From Acetivibrio clariflavus DSM 19732 (GTDB lineage: Bacteria > Bacillota > Clostridia > Acetivibrionales > Acetivibrionaceae): DNA of 64,000 nucleotides. Within the stretch, counting starts at the first letter, position 1, and every line of letters begins with the position of its first letter. Shown one piece after another: positions 45,793 to 56,021 of the stretch. The position numbers were made by a program, and so were the translations under genes. The stretch is taken from positions 3,658,118-3,722,117 of the forward strand of contig NC_016627.1 of NCBI RefSeq assembly GCF_000237085.1, read 5' to 3'. The notes under the pieces are model-generated. The model saw nothing but the letters and a program-made list of their open reading frames with translations. It did no database searches and was not told where the DNA came from.

Positions 45793-47366
45793 CACTTTAC
45801 CCCCTTAATTGCAAAATCGGTGATTTCATTTCCGTTTTCAAAGACAATCTTTTTTTCCGTTGACAGCAAAATCAGCGATTTTAAAGCCTTCAATTCCGGT
45901 TTTGCAGCAAATATTCTATCAAACAGGTAATATATATTTATGTTGTAGCTTGCAGTGTCTCTAACCATCTTGCTTAAAACATCTTCCAAATCCTTAAAAT
46001 CAATCAGCTTGTGCTGATGCAAAATCACTATCAGACTATAAAAGTCAAAATCATAGGAAGTAGATTTATATAATTGCTCGTCCAACCTTTTTATGGCACA
46101 ACTCAAACAAGACTCTCCTTCATGGAATGCTTCAAGCAATATAGCCTCAAGGTATGCCATAACCTTTAAGTCCCTTTTCTCCCTATCCTCACGCTCTTTC
46201 TTTTCTTTCATTTCCACTTGCATCTCAATATCTATTGTTTCCCTTTCTTCTTCAGTCTCACTCTTTACCCTTTGAGGTTCGAATGCTTTGAAGGGATTAA
46301 AAAACTTATTGCGCGCAGTATTTACAAAAAGCGGTGCCAAAATATCCTGCAGGGTTTCATAACTTTTATTTTTTAAAATTAAAACATCAAAAATGCTCTT
46401 TTCAAAGTCAATATACTCACTGACTCCTTGGCGAAGCCTCAGTTCCAAAGTTTTTAAGTATTCACCTAAAATATCCAACTTATCATTAAAAAGCCGATCA
46501 TGTTCAGAAGTTGTTATATTAAGCTTTTTCGTTAGTGTTTTTATCTGCTCAAGACTCTTAAGCTCTTTCTCTTCCAAGTCATTATAGCTAATTTTTTCAA
46601 TGTTATCTCTCTGTTCTTTCAGTATTCTCTTTATATTTTGAAACTCACGCCTCTCCGATTCGAACTGCTCCTTTATTCTGCCGAAAAGAATCTTCAGTTC
46701 TTCGAAGTTAATGCTCAAAACGTTTTGTCTTATATTTAGCAAAAGGTTTTCAAGTCTCTCACGAAGCTGTCTTACCTGAAGATTAAGTTCATTTACTGTT
46801 TGCAATGCTCCGGAAAAAACACCTTTTTCAATCTGCTGTTTTAGGTACATCTGAGTTATATTTATTCTAAATTCCGAATAAATCTCCCTTGTCTTAAACA
46901 AAAGCTCCATGCCCTGATCGGTTAGCTTGTAGCGGGCAGACTTTTTTATCTCATAATAGGAAGTATCTATTAGCTTTATAGGAATAGATTCATCCTTGTT
47001 ATTTTCAAGGTTTTTGAATTTAAACTCTAAAACTTCGCCACCGCTTCCTGAGATGGAGTCCCTTATATAGAAAGCCATTTCTCGTGATTCTTCCTGTGTC
47101 ATATTTATATCATAGGAACGTTTTAAAATAGTTTGAAGAAATCCTGCAATATCATCAATACTGCACTCTTCTCTACCAATCAGCATATTTTCCAATATAA
47201 ACAATAACACAGAAAATCCGATGGAAACCATGTCAACTTCATTATATTTTTGAAATCCGGACAGTTTGCGTGAAAGGTGAATAAAAGGCGCCAAACTTTG
47301 CATTCTTCCTCGAAAATCTTTAAGACAGTCTAAGATAGCCCCTTCATATATTAATTTTTCTTCCAA
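45792..47366 (-). CDS. jetA: Wadjet kleisin-like subunit JetA (MukF-like)
   Basis: The 524-residue product has an N-terminal helical/winged-helix domain, a central coiled-coil (about 200-300, 'LNLQVRQLRERLENLL') and a C-terminal helical region, consistent with the MukF/kleisin JetA that links the JetC heads. Translation starts at a TTG (47364-47366) with GGAGG 9 nt upstream, and overlaps the 3' end of jetD by 23 nt. Its stop overlaps the jetB start. Identification is based on organisation, length and predicted architecture. Confidence 0.82.
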   Translation of the reverse strand: MEEKLIYEGAILDCLKDFRGRMQSLAPFIHLSRKLSGFQKYNEVDMVSIGFSVLLFILENMLIGREECSIDDIAGFLQTILKRSYDINMTQEESREMAFYIRDSISGSGGEVLEFKFKNLENNKDESIPIKLIDTSYYEIKKSARYKLTDQGMELLFKTREIYSEFRINITQMYLKQQIEKGVFSGALQTVNELNLQVRQLRERLENLLLNIRQNVLSINFEELKILFGRIKEQFESERREFQNIKRILKEQRDNIEKISYNDLEEKELKSLEQIKTLTKKLNITTSEHDRLFNDKLDILGEYLKTLELRLRQGVSEYIDFEKSIFDVLILKNKSYETLQDILAPLFVNTARNKFFNPFKAFEPQRVKSETEEERETIDIEMQVEMKEKKEREDREKRDLKVMAYLEAILLEAFHEGESCLSCAIKRLDEQLYKSTSYDFDFYSLIVILHQHKLIDFKDLEDVLSKMVRDTASYNINIYYLFDRIFAAKPELKALKSLILLSTEKKIVFENGNEITDFAIKGVK

Positions 47367-48390
47367 AATTCACCGCCTCCTGTGGAATATATCTGCCATT
47401 ATACAATATTTCCGATATTTTTTTCTTGCTTTCCTCATCAAAATACATAAGAAACAAATCAAGGCATATGTCCGATTGCTTTGTTCTTATCTTAGGCGGA
47501 TTTTTTGCTTCTGCAAGCATTTGCCTATATAAGTTTACATGAGGCACAATCAAATGCGTACCGTACTTTGACGCCATAGAGTTGAATATTCCTATACCTT
47601 CAAAATCAAGGTCACCGAAATAATACACCCTATCAATGGAAGTTCCTGTCGCCACTTCATTAATAAAGCTAAAGCTGTTTACTATTTTCTTCCCCTCTCC
47701 ATAAATGAGCATATCTATATTTACACCGCACAAATCCTTATCAGGCCTTCTTTCAAGGTACTTCAGAGCGGAATAAAAAGTGTCCTTGTTTTCTATAATG
47801 AGGATATTAAGCTTATCCTTAGGCTGAAACAATATGTAGAAAAAAGCCTCAAGTGTCTTGTAACAATTTAAATCCGTAAAAGAAAGTCCAAGGCGTTTAA
47901 GCAAAACCTTGCCTCTTGATTCCAAAAACTTCTCGTTATTGAAAATTTCAAAAGATCTTTCATTCATAGTACAGCGAAATTTTAGAGATTTATTTTCAAA
48001 GTCTTCAAGAAGATACTTTGACAACATAAGTACATAATCTCTGTCTTCTCTGTATGCTTCAGGATTTTTATAGTAATAGCTTTTATCAAGTTTAGGGTGC
48101 AAAGACTGAAGTTCATGCAAAAGTTCATCATCCAACTGTTTTTTGTCTTTAATCAAAATTCTATATTTATTGTATAGAGAAGGATTTCTACCATTAGTTC
48201 CCGATGCCTTAACAGGTGTTATCATGCCTTCTTCACAAAACTGCTCAATAACATGGGCAAACGTTCTGTAACCGCCCTTTAGTTCAAAATTTTCACTTCC
48301 AAGTTTTCTTTCTATATTTGAAAGTATATCAGCTGTTTCAAAAACCTTTTTAGATTGACTTTCAATTATCTTATAAATGATATTTTCCAT
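47344..48390 (-). CDS. jetD: Wadjet nuclease subunit JetD (TOPRIM, Spo11/TopoVI-like)
   Basis: The 348-residue product has an N-terminal winged-helix part and a C-terminal TOPRIM domain with 'RVYYFGDLDFEGIGIFNSM', whose GDLD carries the metal-binding acidic residues. JetD cleaves small plasmids caught by the JetABC condensin. It is the first gene of the operon, giving the order D-A-B-C, rather than last as in the commonly described A-B-C-D order. The start at 48388-48390 has a GGGTGA 4 nt upstream; a TTG 12 nt earlier opens the longest frame. An extended -10 promoter lies 43 nt upstream. Confidence 0.85.
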   Translation of the reverse strand: MENIIYKIIESQSKKVFETADILSNIERKLGSENFELKGGYRTFAHVIEQFCEEGMITPVKASGTNGRNPSLYNKYRILIKDKKQLDDELLHELQSLHPKLDKSYYYKNPEAYREDRDYVLMLSKYLLEDFENKSLKFRCTMNERSFEIFNNEKFLESRGKVLLKRLGLSFTDLNCYKTLEAFFYILFQPKDKLNILIIENKDTFYSALKYLERRPDKDLCGVNIDMLIYGEGKKIVNSFSFINEVATGTSIDRVYYFGDLDFEGIGIFNSMASKYGTHLIVPHVNLYRQMLAEAKNPPKIRTKQSDICLDLFLMYFDEESKKKISEILYNGRYIPQEAVNFGRKINI

Positions 48391-48432
48391 TTTGTCACCC
48401 AATAGTAAATATAATTCTGTATTTGCAATTAC

Positions 48433-48441
48433 ATTATATCA
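48433..48441 (-). promoter_or_regulatory. Extended -10 promoter of the Wadjet operon
   Basis: TGATATAAT on the minus strand (TATAAT at 48433-48438) lies about 43 nt before the jetD start. No strong -35 is visible. Confidence 0.5.
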
Positions 48442-48562
48442 TACTGTGAATGTTTTTCATTGACTTTAATTTCTACTTAGGCGAAAATAAGAACTGTTTA
48501 GCAATAAAAACAAGCAAGCTACAATCTTTTTTGCTAATTTAGCATTACCTAATCTTTGAGCT

Positions 48563-48774
48563 CTAACGTTTCATTACAGTTGCTTTGCTTACTCCATTCG
48601 TTCGGCAAAACTCTTTGATACTTTGCCCACTTTCAAGCCGGGTTTGTATTAATTCCGCCCACTTTGATAATTGTTGTTCAGTTGTTACTTTTTCCATGTC
48701 CATACAATCACTCCGTTTATTCTTTTTTACAGTGATTGTATCAACTTCGCAACCATTCTACTATGTGATGATCT
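48563..48774 (-). pseudogene. IS66-family relic: leader and first 40 codons of tnpA
   Basis: From 48774 the sequence matches the left-end leader and tnpA start of the two full IS66 copies in this window (MDMEKVTTEQQLSKW... to ...FCRTNGVSKA). It then diverges and stops after 46 codons at 48563. It ends abruptly 120 nt from the Wadjet promoter. Its 5' side is joined to the 3' end of a group II intron at about 48775, so the intron replaced or interrupted the IS66 terminal sequence. Confidence 0.75.
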
Positions 48775-48815
48775 GGTCGAGTAAACCCGGGGAATTTCAC
48801 CCCGAGTTTCTCACG

Positions 48816-48849
48816 GAACCGTACGTGATAATCTCCCATCATACGGCTC
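48816..48849 (-). ncRNA. Group II intron domain V
   Basis: The 34-nt hairpin has the conserved length, terminal helix and internal bulge of domain V, the catalytic core of the ribozyme. It directly follows the intron ORF stop codon. Confidence 0.85.
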
Positions 48850-48852
48850 TTG

Positions 48853-50097
48853 TTATCCAATCGTCGGACGTATCCCTATTTTCCAGTGGTAGAATAAATC
48901 AGATTTAGATTTTGCTAGACGTGCCAGATATCTATATGCTTTTCCTTTACTTCCTCTAATTCTTTTATACTTTTTCCTACACCACTTGATTAATGAGAGA
49001 TTCACATAATTTAATACTTTTATTGCTTCCCTTGAACAAAATTTTGAAAAGTAGTTAGCCCAACCCCGTATTACTGGATTCATTTCTTCCGCAAGCTTTT
49101 CTATGGATACTATTTTGTTGTTCCTTCTTATTTCTCTTATCCTATCCCTAAACTTTTGACTTGCTTCTTTGCTGACTGCCGGAGTAAATGCATTGAAGAA
49201 GTTGCCATACTTGCTCTTGACTAACCTTCTCCTGAAGGTATACCCAAGAAAATCAAAGGATTCGTGCTCGTGTCTTTCTGTATTTTTGTCACTTCTACAA
49301 TATACAATGCGAGTCTTTTCCGGGTGTATCTCAAGTTTACATTTAAGCATTCGTTCTTTTAGTTTTCCTAAAATATATTCCGCTTCTTCCTTTGTTTTGC
49401 AGTGAATTATTCCATCGTCTGCATATCTTACCCATTGATTCCCCGGAAATTCCCTCTTCATCCACATGTCAAATGCATAGTGCATAAAGAGATTTGCTAA
49501 AACCGGACTTATTACTCCTCCTTGTGGTGTTCCGCATTTCCTTTGCTGTATCGTCCCGTCCGGCATTTTTATTGCTGCTTTTAGAAACCTCTCAATATAC
49601 AGGATAATCCATTTGCTCTCTGTATGCTTTCTTACCGCCCTATTTAATAATTCGTGGTCTATATTGTCAAATAGTCCTTTGATGTCAAATTCCAATACCC
49701 ATGGCGTTTTCCAGCACCTTTCCCTGGTTACTGCTACCGCTTCAATTGCTGAACGGTTTTGCCTATATCCATATGAATTACTACTAAATATAGGCTCAAC
49801 TAACTTCTCAAAGCTCATGCGGACGGTCATTTGTGCCACTCTGTCTTCTATTGTCGGTATCCCCAGTAACCTTTTCTTCCCGTTTTTCTTTGGTATTTCC
49901 ACTCCCTTTACTGCTTTTGGCAAATAGCTACCTGATGACATCCTGTTCCATAGCTTGTATAGGTTGTTCTTCAACTCCTTTTCAAATTCTTCAAAGTTAA
50001 CACCATCAACTCCACTTGCACCATGATTCGCTTTTACACGTTTGTATGCTTCCAGGACTTGATGTCGTGAAATCTCAAACGACTTTCCTTCTTCCAT
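48853..50097 (-). CDS. ltrA: Group II intron-encoded reverse transcriptase/maturase
   Basis: The 414-residue protein has all RT blocks: 'RLLGIPTIEDRVAQMTVR', 'LEFDIKGLFDNIDHELL', 'GTPQGGVISPVLANLFMHY' and the YADD box in 'QWVRYADDGIIHCK'. A group II maturase (X) domain follows (about 300-400), with 'VIRGWANYFSKF'. There is no HNH endonuclease domain, so retrohoming would use nascent strands or double-stranded DNA reverse splicing. It appears intact. It would promote splicing and mobility of the surrounding intron. Confidence 0.95.
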   Translation of the reverse strand: MEEGKSFEISRHQVLEAYKRVKANHGASGVDGVNFEEFEKELKNNLYKLWNRMSSGSYLPKAVKGVEIPKKNGKKRLLGIPTIEDRVAQMTVRMSFEKLVEPIFSSNSYGYRQNRSAIEAVAVTRERCWKTPWVLEFDIKGLFDNIDHELLNRAVRKHTESKWIILYIERFLKAAIKMPDGTIQQRKCGTPQGGVISPVLANLFMHYAFDMWMKREFPGNQWVRYADDGIIHCKTKEEAEYILGKLKERMLKCKLEIHPEKTRIVYCRSDKNTERHEHESFDFLGYTFRRRLVKSKYGNFFNAFTPAVSKEASQKFRDRIREIRRNNKIVSIEKLAEEMNPVIRGWANYFSKFCSREAIKVLNYVNLSLIKWCRKKYKRIRGSKGKAYRYLARLAKSKSDLFYHWKIGIRPTIG

Positions 50098-50723
50098 TAA
50101 ATCCTCCCATTTCTGGTTGTTTAAATTCTGAAGTATAGATAACAGAATCCCTTCGCTCCATTACCATTACAGTAACTTCTACACTACTACGAATTCTTCC
50201 GCATCTATGCTCTACATCGCTACTTTCATCCTTGTCATTCCTTCGCTTGGATTTTTCACTTTACATTAGAGCACAGACTTCTCCTGTTCCTTGTAAGAGC
50301 CTGTACCAAGCTCCTGCAATCTCTACGCCGACAGCCATCTGAACAGTAATCAGGTTCCCTTCAGATTTATCCCGCGTGGTCAAAAACACCCGGTTTCGAC
50401 TGTATTTACGTATTAACGACGCTTCCTCGATTGTTCATTTTCATTCAGCTTCTTGGTACGCACTTGATTGATTCATCAACCTTTTCCTGTAACGCTCAAT
50501 ACCACAGCTTTTGACTGCAGCACCTACAGGCAGTTTGAAACCTGCACCTGAATACCGATTTCGAGAGGCTGTTTAATGTAAAATAAAAATGGACAAAAGT
50601 GAAAAAAGAATTCCCCACTTTTGCAATTAATAAATCCCCAGAAATGAAAAAGCCATTGAAGGCACCACCATTTAAATTTATCCTTGTATTAGAGACCAAT
50701 CTTTTACAAGGAGGAACTGGAGG

Positions 50724-52254
50724 ATGCTATCAATGACTCAAAAAAATCATATCAGAAAAATGTATTATGAACAAGGTATAAGCATTAGTCAAATTTCTAG
50801 GGAAACCAACTTTGATAGAAAAACTATAAGAAAGTATATAGACAAAACAGATTGGAATGAATATCCCATTGATAAAATTGCAAAAAGAGGAAGACCAGAA
50901 AAACTTAAACCTTTTAAGGATACCATAGACAAATGGCTTATGGAAGATAAGACAGCAAGAAGAAAACAGAGACATACCGCAAAACGGATTTATGAAAGAT
51001 TAATTGAAATATATAAAGATGAATTTGATTGTTGTTACAAGACAGTATCAAATTATGTTAGAGGGAAGAAAAAAGAAATATATGCAAAATCAGATGGGTA
51101 CCTGCCTTTGGAACATAAGCCAGGAGAAGCTCAGGTAGACTTTGGTGAAGCAGACTTCTATCTAAACGATAGATTATACAATGGTTACTACATAAATATT
51201 TCATTCCCATACAGCAATCAAGGATATACTCAGCTTTTCAAAGGTCAAAATCAGGAATGTCCTTTTTGAAGGACTTATCAATATATTTAAGCATATTCAG
51301 GGAGTACCCTATAGGATATGGTTTGATAATGCTAGCACCATAGTTTCAAAAGTATTAAAAGGAGGCGATAGAGATTTAACAGATGATTTTTTGAGGTTTA
51401 AAGAACACTACAACTTTGAAGCTGTGTTTTGCAATCCTAACTCTGGTCATGAGAAGGGATCAGTTGAGTCAAAAGTGGGATATCACAGAAGGAACATGTT
51501 TGTTCCTGTACCTAAAATAACTAATCTGGAAGAATTCAATAAAGAACTTTTAATAAAATGTGATAATGATGCTGATAGAGAACATTATCGAAAAGAAGTA
51601 AAAATATCAGAATTGCATATTGAAGATAGAAAATCATTAATACCACTACCAACTGTAGAATTTGATACAGGAAAATATTTAACCGTAAAAACAAATGGGT
51701 ATGGGAAATTTACACTAAATAATGGAATCCACGAATATTCTACATCTCCTAAATATGCAAATGAAAAAATTAATATCAAGATAACAGCTAATGAGGTAAT
51801 TATATTTGATGAAAAATACAGAGAAACAATCAAACATACTCGACTATATGGTGATACTAAGCAGGAGAGCATGAAATGGCTTCCCCATCTTAATACTCTA
51901 GCCAAAAGACCTGGAGTATTGAAATATACTGGAATATATACTATGCTGCCACATCCTATGAAAGAGTATATAGAAACTTGTTCGAGACCTGAAAGGGGAA
52001 AAATTCTTCAAACGATAGCAACGATTTGTGAGAAATCAAACTTTGAAACAGCAGTAAAAGCAGTAAGTGAAGCGCTTTTGTATGGAGCAGCGGATGCAGA
52101 TAGCTTGACGGCTCTTTTCAGCAGGCTAAATACTCCTGAACTTGATCTAAAACCTGCTAGAGTACCAGAGGGTATACCAAAACTTAAAAAGGTTGTTACC
52201 GACGTTTCTGCATATGATGCTTTGATAAAGGAAGCAGGTGGTAGCTTATGCTAA
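50724..52254 (+). pseudogene. istA: istA, IS21 transposase, frameshifted
   Basis: The first frame (50724-51269) encodes the helix-turn-helix N-terminus and the first catalytic Asp of the DDE domain ('EAQVDFGEADFYL'). It runs into TGA after ...GQNQECPF. The second frame (51391-52254, open from about 51262) resumes with FEGLINIFKHIQGVPYRIWFDNA and the rest of the catalytic core, including GHEKGSVESKVGYHRRN. One extra base in a C/T run near 51261 (TGTCCTTTTT) explains the break. The element is therefore probably non-autonomous, unless frameshifting occurs. Confidence 0.85.
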
Positions 52255-52976
52255 GTCTTGAAATAGCAGATTGCTGTAAGGCTTTAAAAATTAGTCAAAA
52301 CATGGTGGAAAACAGTCAAAAGATAACTGCGGACAGTCATCAGGAATACTTACTCAAATTATTGAAGCTTGAGATAGAGCACCGAGAAAAGACCAGACAA
52401 AATAGGCTGATAAAGAGTGCAGGATTTTATACAATGAAATCCTTGGAAGCGTTTAAATTTGACGAAGTTACTGTTCCTGCGAGTATAAATATTGATTATT
52501 TAAGAAAATGTGAATTCATAAGAGACAAGAGCAATCTAGTGTTTTATGGGAATGTAGGAACTGGAAAAACTCATTTAGCAACGGCTATAGGTATAGAAGC
52601 ATGTAAGTTAGGTAAATCAGTAAAGTTCTTCAGAACAGCCGCTTTAGTAAACAAGCTTTCAGAGGCAAAGAAAGCCAAAGAACTTTCGGGTTTTATCAAG
52701 CAAATTATGAAAAATGATCTTTTGATATTTGATGAATGGGGGTATATTCCTCTAGACAGAGATGGTTCACAGCTTTTATTCGAAATAATATCTGAATGCT
52801 ATGAGAGAAAGAGCATAATCATCACAACCAACATAGAATTTTCAAGATGGACTAATGTGCTCTATGATGAACAAATGACAGGAGCGCTCATAGACAGATT
52901 GCTACATCATTGTCACTTGCTAATTTTTAATGGTGATAGTGAGAGAATGAAAAATTCATTAATCAGGCAAGGTTAA
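52248..52976 (+). CDS. istB: IstB-type ATP-binding helper of IS21
   Basis: The 242-residue AAA+ protein has Walker A GNVGTGKTH and Walker B LLIFDEWGY, then 'IIITTNIEFSRW' (sensor region). It remodels the IstA-DNA complex for transposition. It overlaps the istA end as ATGC, as usual in IS21 elements. It appears intact. Confidence 0.92.
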   Translation: MLSLEIADCCKALKISQNMVENSQKITADSHQEYLLKLLKLEIEHREKTRQNRLIKSAGFYTMKSLEAFKFDEVTVPASINIDYLRKCEFIRDKSNLVFYGNVGTGKTHLATAIGIEACKLGKSVKFFRTAALVNKLSEAKKAKELSGFIKQIMKNDLLIFDEWGYIPLDRDGSQLLFEIISECYERKSIIITTNIEFSRWTNVLYDEQMTGALIDRLLHHCHLLIFNGDSERMKNSLIRQG

Positions 52977-53202
52977 CATAAAAAATCCCCACCGGTGCCT
53001 GGGGAAAAATTTTTTCATAACTGAGGAATTAATTATTGCAAAAAACAGAGAGGCCTACTCTCATCTCCTACAAAGCATGATTCATTGCGTTTATTCCCCC
53101 TCCTTTTGTCGCAATTTCGTAACCGTCAAATAGATCATCACATAGTAAAATGGTTGCATAGTTGATACAATCACTGTAAAAAAGAATAAACGGAGTGATT
53201 GT

Positions 53203-53556
53203 ATGGACATGGAAAAAGTAACAACTGAACAACAATTATCTAGGTGGGCACAATTAATACAAAACCGGCTTGAAAGTGGGCAAAGTATCAAAGAGTTTTG
53301 CCGAACGAATGGAGTAAGCAAAGCCACATACTACTATTGGCAAAAGAAAGTCAGTGAAGCAAAGTGTACAGTAGTTGAAGAAGTAAAAGAACCCAAAATC
53401 GAAGTACCAAGTGGATGGATGCAGCTTGCATCGAAACCGGTGTACCCTGCAAAAGCTACACTGGAAATTAAAATTAATGGCTGTAATGTCACTGTAAATA
53501 CGGAAACAGACTTAGAATTATTGAAAAAAGTTTGCCAGGTGTTGATGTCGTTATGA
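53203..53556 (+). CDS. tnpA: IS66 TnpA, IS66 copy 1
   Basis: The 117-residue protein has an N-terminal helix-turn-helix (IKEFCRTNGVSKATYYYWQK). TnpA is one of three proteins needed for IS66 transposition. GGAG lies 7 nt before the ATG. The last codons overlap tnpB as ATGA. Confidence 0.9.
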   Translation: MDMEKVTTEQQLSRWAQLIQNRLESGQSIKEFCRTNGVSKATYYYWQKKVSEAKCTVVEEVKEPKIEVPSGWMQLASKPVYPAKATLEIKINGCNVTVNTETDLELLKKVCQVLMSL

Positions 53557-53906
53557 TAAGATGGAATGAAAAACCAGTGTATCTTTGCGGAAGATTAACG
53601 GATATGAGGAAATCTATCAACGGATTAATAACACTGGTACAAGAAAGTTTCTCACTTGATCCGTTTATGAATGCACTGTTTGTGTTCTGTAACAGAAATA
53701 GAAACAGGATAAAAATCCTTGAATGGGATGGAGATGGGTTTTGGCTGTACTTTAAGAGGCTAGAACGAGGGCGATTTCGCTGGCCAACAGAAGAAGATTC
53801 AACCACAATGCTTCTTGATGTAAACGAATTAGCTTGTCTTATTGATAGTGCCAGATTAGAGAAAAAGCTCAGGAGAAAGGAAGTTTTAGAGCGTCAAATT
53901 TCGTAA
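53553..53906 (+). CDS. tnpB: IS66 TnpB (orf2-like), IS66 copy 1
   Basis: The 117-residue product begins MIRWNEKPVYLCGRLTDMRK and has 'INGLITLVQESFSLDPFMNALFVFCN', the IS66 Orf2/TnpB pattern. An ATGA overlap with tnpA marks the start at 53553. A TTG seven codons upstream opens a longer frame but has no better ribosome binding site. Confidence 0.92.
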   Translation: MIRWNEKPVYLCGRLTDMRKSINGLITLVQESFSLDPFMNALFVFCNRNRNRIKILEWDGDGFWLYFKRLERGRFRWPTEEDSTTMLLDVNELACLIDSARLEKKLRRKEVLERQIS

Positions 53907-53970
53907 GAAGAAATTCAAAAAAAGGATCAAAAAGCTGGATTTAATGTAATTTTTATGGTAATATTATCCC

Positions 53971-55580
53971 ATGAAGAGACAAGAAATTTCAGTAGAAAAA
54001 TTACTTGGTATAATTGAAGAAAAGGATCGCAGGATTGCCGAGTTGGAACAGCAAGTCCAATGGTTCATGGAACAAATACGCCTTTCAAAGCGTAAACAAT
54101 TCGGTGTTATCTTGGCGAACAAACAAAGATTGAGCAAATCAATCTTTTTAATAATGAAGAGGAAGAGACTCATAATTTAGCTATTACCGAGCAAGAAAGG
54201 ATAGAAGTAAAAGCTCATTACCGTAAGAGAACACGTCTAACAACAGATAAACTTCCTGAAGATTTACCGGTGGAGGTAATAGAGCACAAGTTACCCGAAA
54301 AGGAATGTATTTGCCCGGAATGCGGTAGTGAATTGCATACAATGGGAAAGGAAACTCGTGATGAGTTGAAGATTATTCCGGCAAAAGCGGTAATAGTGCG
54401 TCATATTAGGCATGTTTATTCATGCCGGAACTGTGAAAAAACATCCGACCATACTTCCATTGTAAAGGCAGATATACCGGAACCGGTCATAAAGGGAAGT
54501 TTTGCATCTCCTGAGACAATTGCCCATATAGCTACACAAAAATTCATGATGGGGTCTCCCTTATATCGTCAGGAGCAGGAATGGAAACAAAATGGCATTG
54601 AGATATCAAGGCAGACAATGTCAAATTGGTTGATAAAAGCCTGTGAGAATTGGCTGGAACCGATATATGAGGAGATGAAGAAACGGCTGTGTGAGCATGA
54701 GGTACTGCATGCAGATGAAACAGTGGTACAGGTGCTAAAAGAACCAGGGAAGGCGGCACAGTCGAAGAGTTACATGTGGCTGTACCGAACGAGCGGGGAG
54801 GCAAAACATCAGATAATACTTTATGACTACCAGCCGGACAGAAAACATATACATCCGGAGGAATTTCTAAAAGAATTTAGTGGATATTTACATGCAGACG
54901 GATATAACGGGTATTACAAGCTGCCCGAAAAAATTACTGTAATAGGTTGTTGGGCCCATGTACGGCGAAAGTTTTTTGAAGCGATGGAAGCCCTGCCCAA
55001 AGAAAAGCAAGCAACATCTAATGCAGCAAAGGGAGTAACATATTGTGATAAACTGTTTCATTTAGAGAAACAGTTTGCATTGCTATGCCCGGAAACCCGG
55101 TTAAAAGAACGAGAGAAGCAATCAAAGCCTATCATAGATGAATTTTATGATTGGATAAGAAAATTAAATGTACTACCCAAAACCCATCTGGGTAAAGCAG
55201 TACAATATGCGCAGTCCCAGCGAAAATATCTTGAGAGGTATATACTGGATGGACGATTGGAGATATCAAATAACCGTGCAGAGCGAAGTATAAAGCCTTT
55301 CGTAATCGGACGGAAGAATTGGCTTTTCAGTAATACGCCAGGTGGTGCGAGAACGAGCGCGGTGTATTACAGTCTTGTTGAAACAGCAAAAGAGAATGGA
55401 TTGAATCCTTTTGAATATTTGTCATGGATATTTAGTCAAGCCCCTAATCTAGGGAAGCCTGGTTATGTGAGCACATTTGCTGATTTTCTGCCTGGTAGCA
55501 TGAAAATACCTGCTAAGGTGTTTATACCGCAATCCAAAAGAACAGAGCCTGAGAAATATGCGTGGGAGGAAGATGAATGA
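53971..55580 (+). pseudogene. tnpC: tnpC, IS66 DDE transposase, frameshifted (IS66 copy 1)
   Basis: The N-terminal coiled coil (IIEEKDRRIAELEQQVQWF, 53971 onward) runs into a wrong frame after RKQFG and stops at 54180. The correct continuation (EQTKIEQINLFNNEEEE) opens in another frame from 54117. The remaining 430 codons (from 54270) carry the zinc finger CICPECGSEL...CRNCEK, DDE residues ('VLHADETVVQVLK', 'LHADGYNGYY', 'EISNNRAERSIKPFVIGR') and the TnpC C-terminus. One base is missing or extra near 54106-54116. The same break is present in the second copy. Confidence 0.88.
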
Positions 55581-55861
55581 AAGTTGGAAAACATACGATA
55601 TTTATGATCAAATTTATCACGTATTTTATTAATGGGGGAATAGAGAGGTATTTATTTGATATAGATTATTCTGGTTATGTAATAGAGCATTTTCAATATA
55701 TGGAGAATGAGAACAGCGAATTAGCAGAAAGATTTGCTTATACTGTAGATCAGGCATATGAACTTGGAACATCTCTTGGTTTATCAGATGAAGAGTTCAG
55801 GATGGAAATCTCCAACGCTTTCAATGAATGGTTAAGCGGAAAGATACCCAACTTAATTTAG
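55577..55861 (+). CDS. IS66 accessory ORF, IS66 copy 1
   Basis: The 94-residue product overlaps tnpC as ATGA and is conserved in the second copy with a few substitutions (IS to IA, SGKIP to GEKRP near the end). It is an accidic helical protein of unknown function that rides in this IS66 subtype as a fourth gene. Confidence 0.75.
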   Translation: MKVGKHTIFMIKFITYFINGGIERYLFDIDYSGYVIEHFQYMENENSELAERFAYTVDQAYELGTSLGLSDEEFRMEISNAFNEWLSGKIPNLI

Positions 55862-55989
55862 ATGCACATAGGTTATAGAATTAAAGCTTAGATTTCTGGT
55901 TAAAAAAGTTTTGTTGATTTTTAAAACTTTTCCAACCATTTTTATTAATGATTGTGTCATTCATGTGCGGGCCTGTTTGACGCTTACGC

Positions 55990-56021
55990 AATTTCATCTT
56001 CAGGACACACTTTGACGCTTA
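55990..56021 (-). repeat. Sequence shared with the IS110 relic at 29532-29562
   Basis: AATTTCATCTTCAGG and CACACTTT, separated by one base, recur almost unchanged at 29532-29562. Both are followed by a CGCTTA- or TGCTTA-type end. The IS66 copy 1 inserted at its edge. It is a relic of the same or a related element. Confidence 0.5.

Larger units (their letters stand above)
48776..50569 (-). mobile_element. Group II intron
   Basis: The 3' end is near 48776, after domain VI. A 34-nt domain V is visible at 48816-48849: GAGCCGTATG pairs with CGTACGGTTC, with the AGC triad. An intron-encoded protein ends 3 nt before domain V. Upstream of the ORF, 370-470 nt have the look of intron domains I-III. 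The 5' end is unresolved. A GTGCG at complement 50463 would leave only about 370 nt for domains I-III, which is short. If the intron continues past the IS21 insertion (53048-53118), the total rises to about 540 nt, more usual for the class. Confidence 0.75.
50570..53047 (+). mobile_element. IS21-family insertion sequence, 2478 bp
   Basis: Termini read TGTTTAATG... and ...GCAAAAAACA, so the ends are imperfect inverted repeats of the TG...CA type. The element is flanked by a 7-bp direct repeat GAGAGGC (50563-50569 and 53048-53054). Internal repeats at both ends contain TTTTT/ATCCCC motifs, such as AATCCCCAGAAATG and AAATCCCCACCGG. It carries istA (frameshifted) and istB. Confidence 0.88.
53119..55987 (+). 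mobile_element. IS66-family insertion sequence, copy 1 (2869 bp)
   Basis: The left end reads GTAACCGTCAAATAG and the right end ...TGTTTGACGCTTAC, the GTAA...TTAC ends of IS66. An 8-bp target duplication GCAATTTC flanks it (53111-53118 and 55988-55995). It carries tnpA, tnpB, tnpC and a fourth small ORF. Confidence 0.93.

Noticed and set aside
54544-54804. Minus-strand 86-codon ORF within tnpC (also 62258-62518 in copy 2)
   Set aside because: It is antisense to the conserved DDE region and appears in both copies only because the element is repeated.
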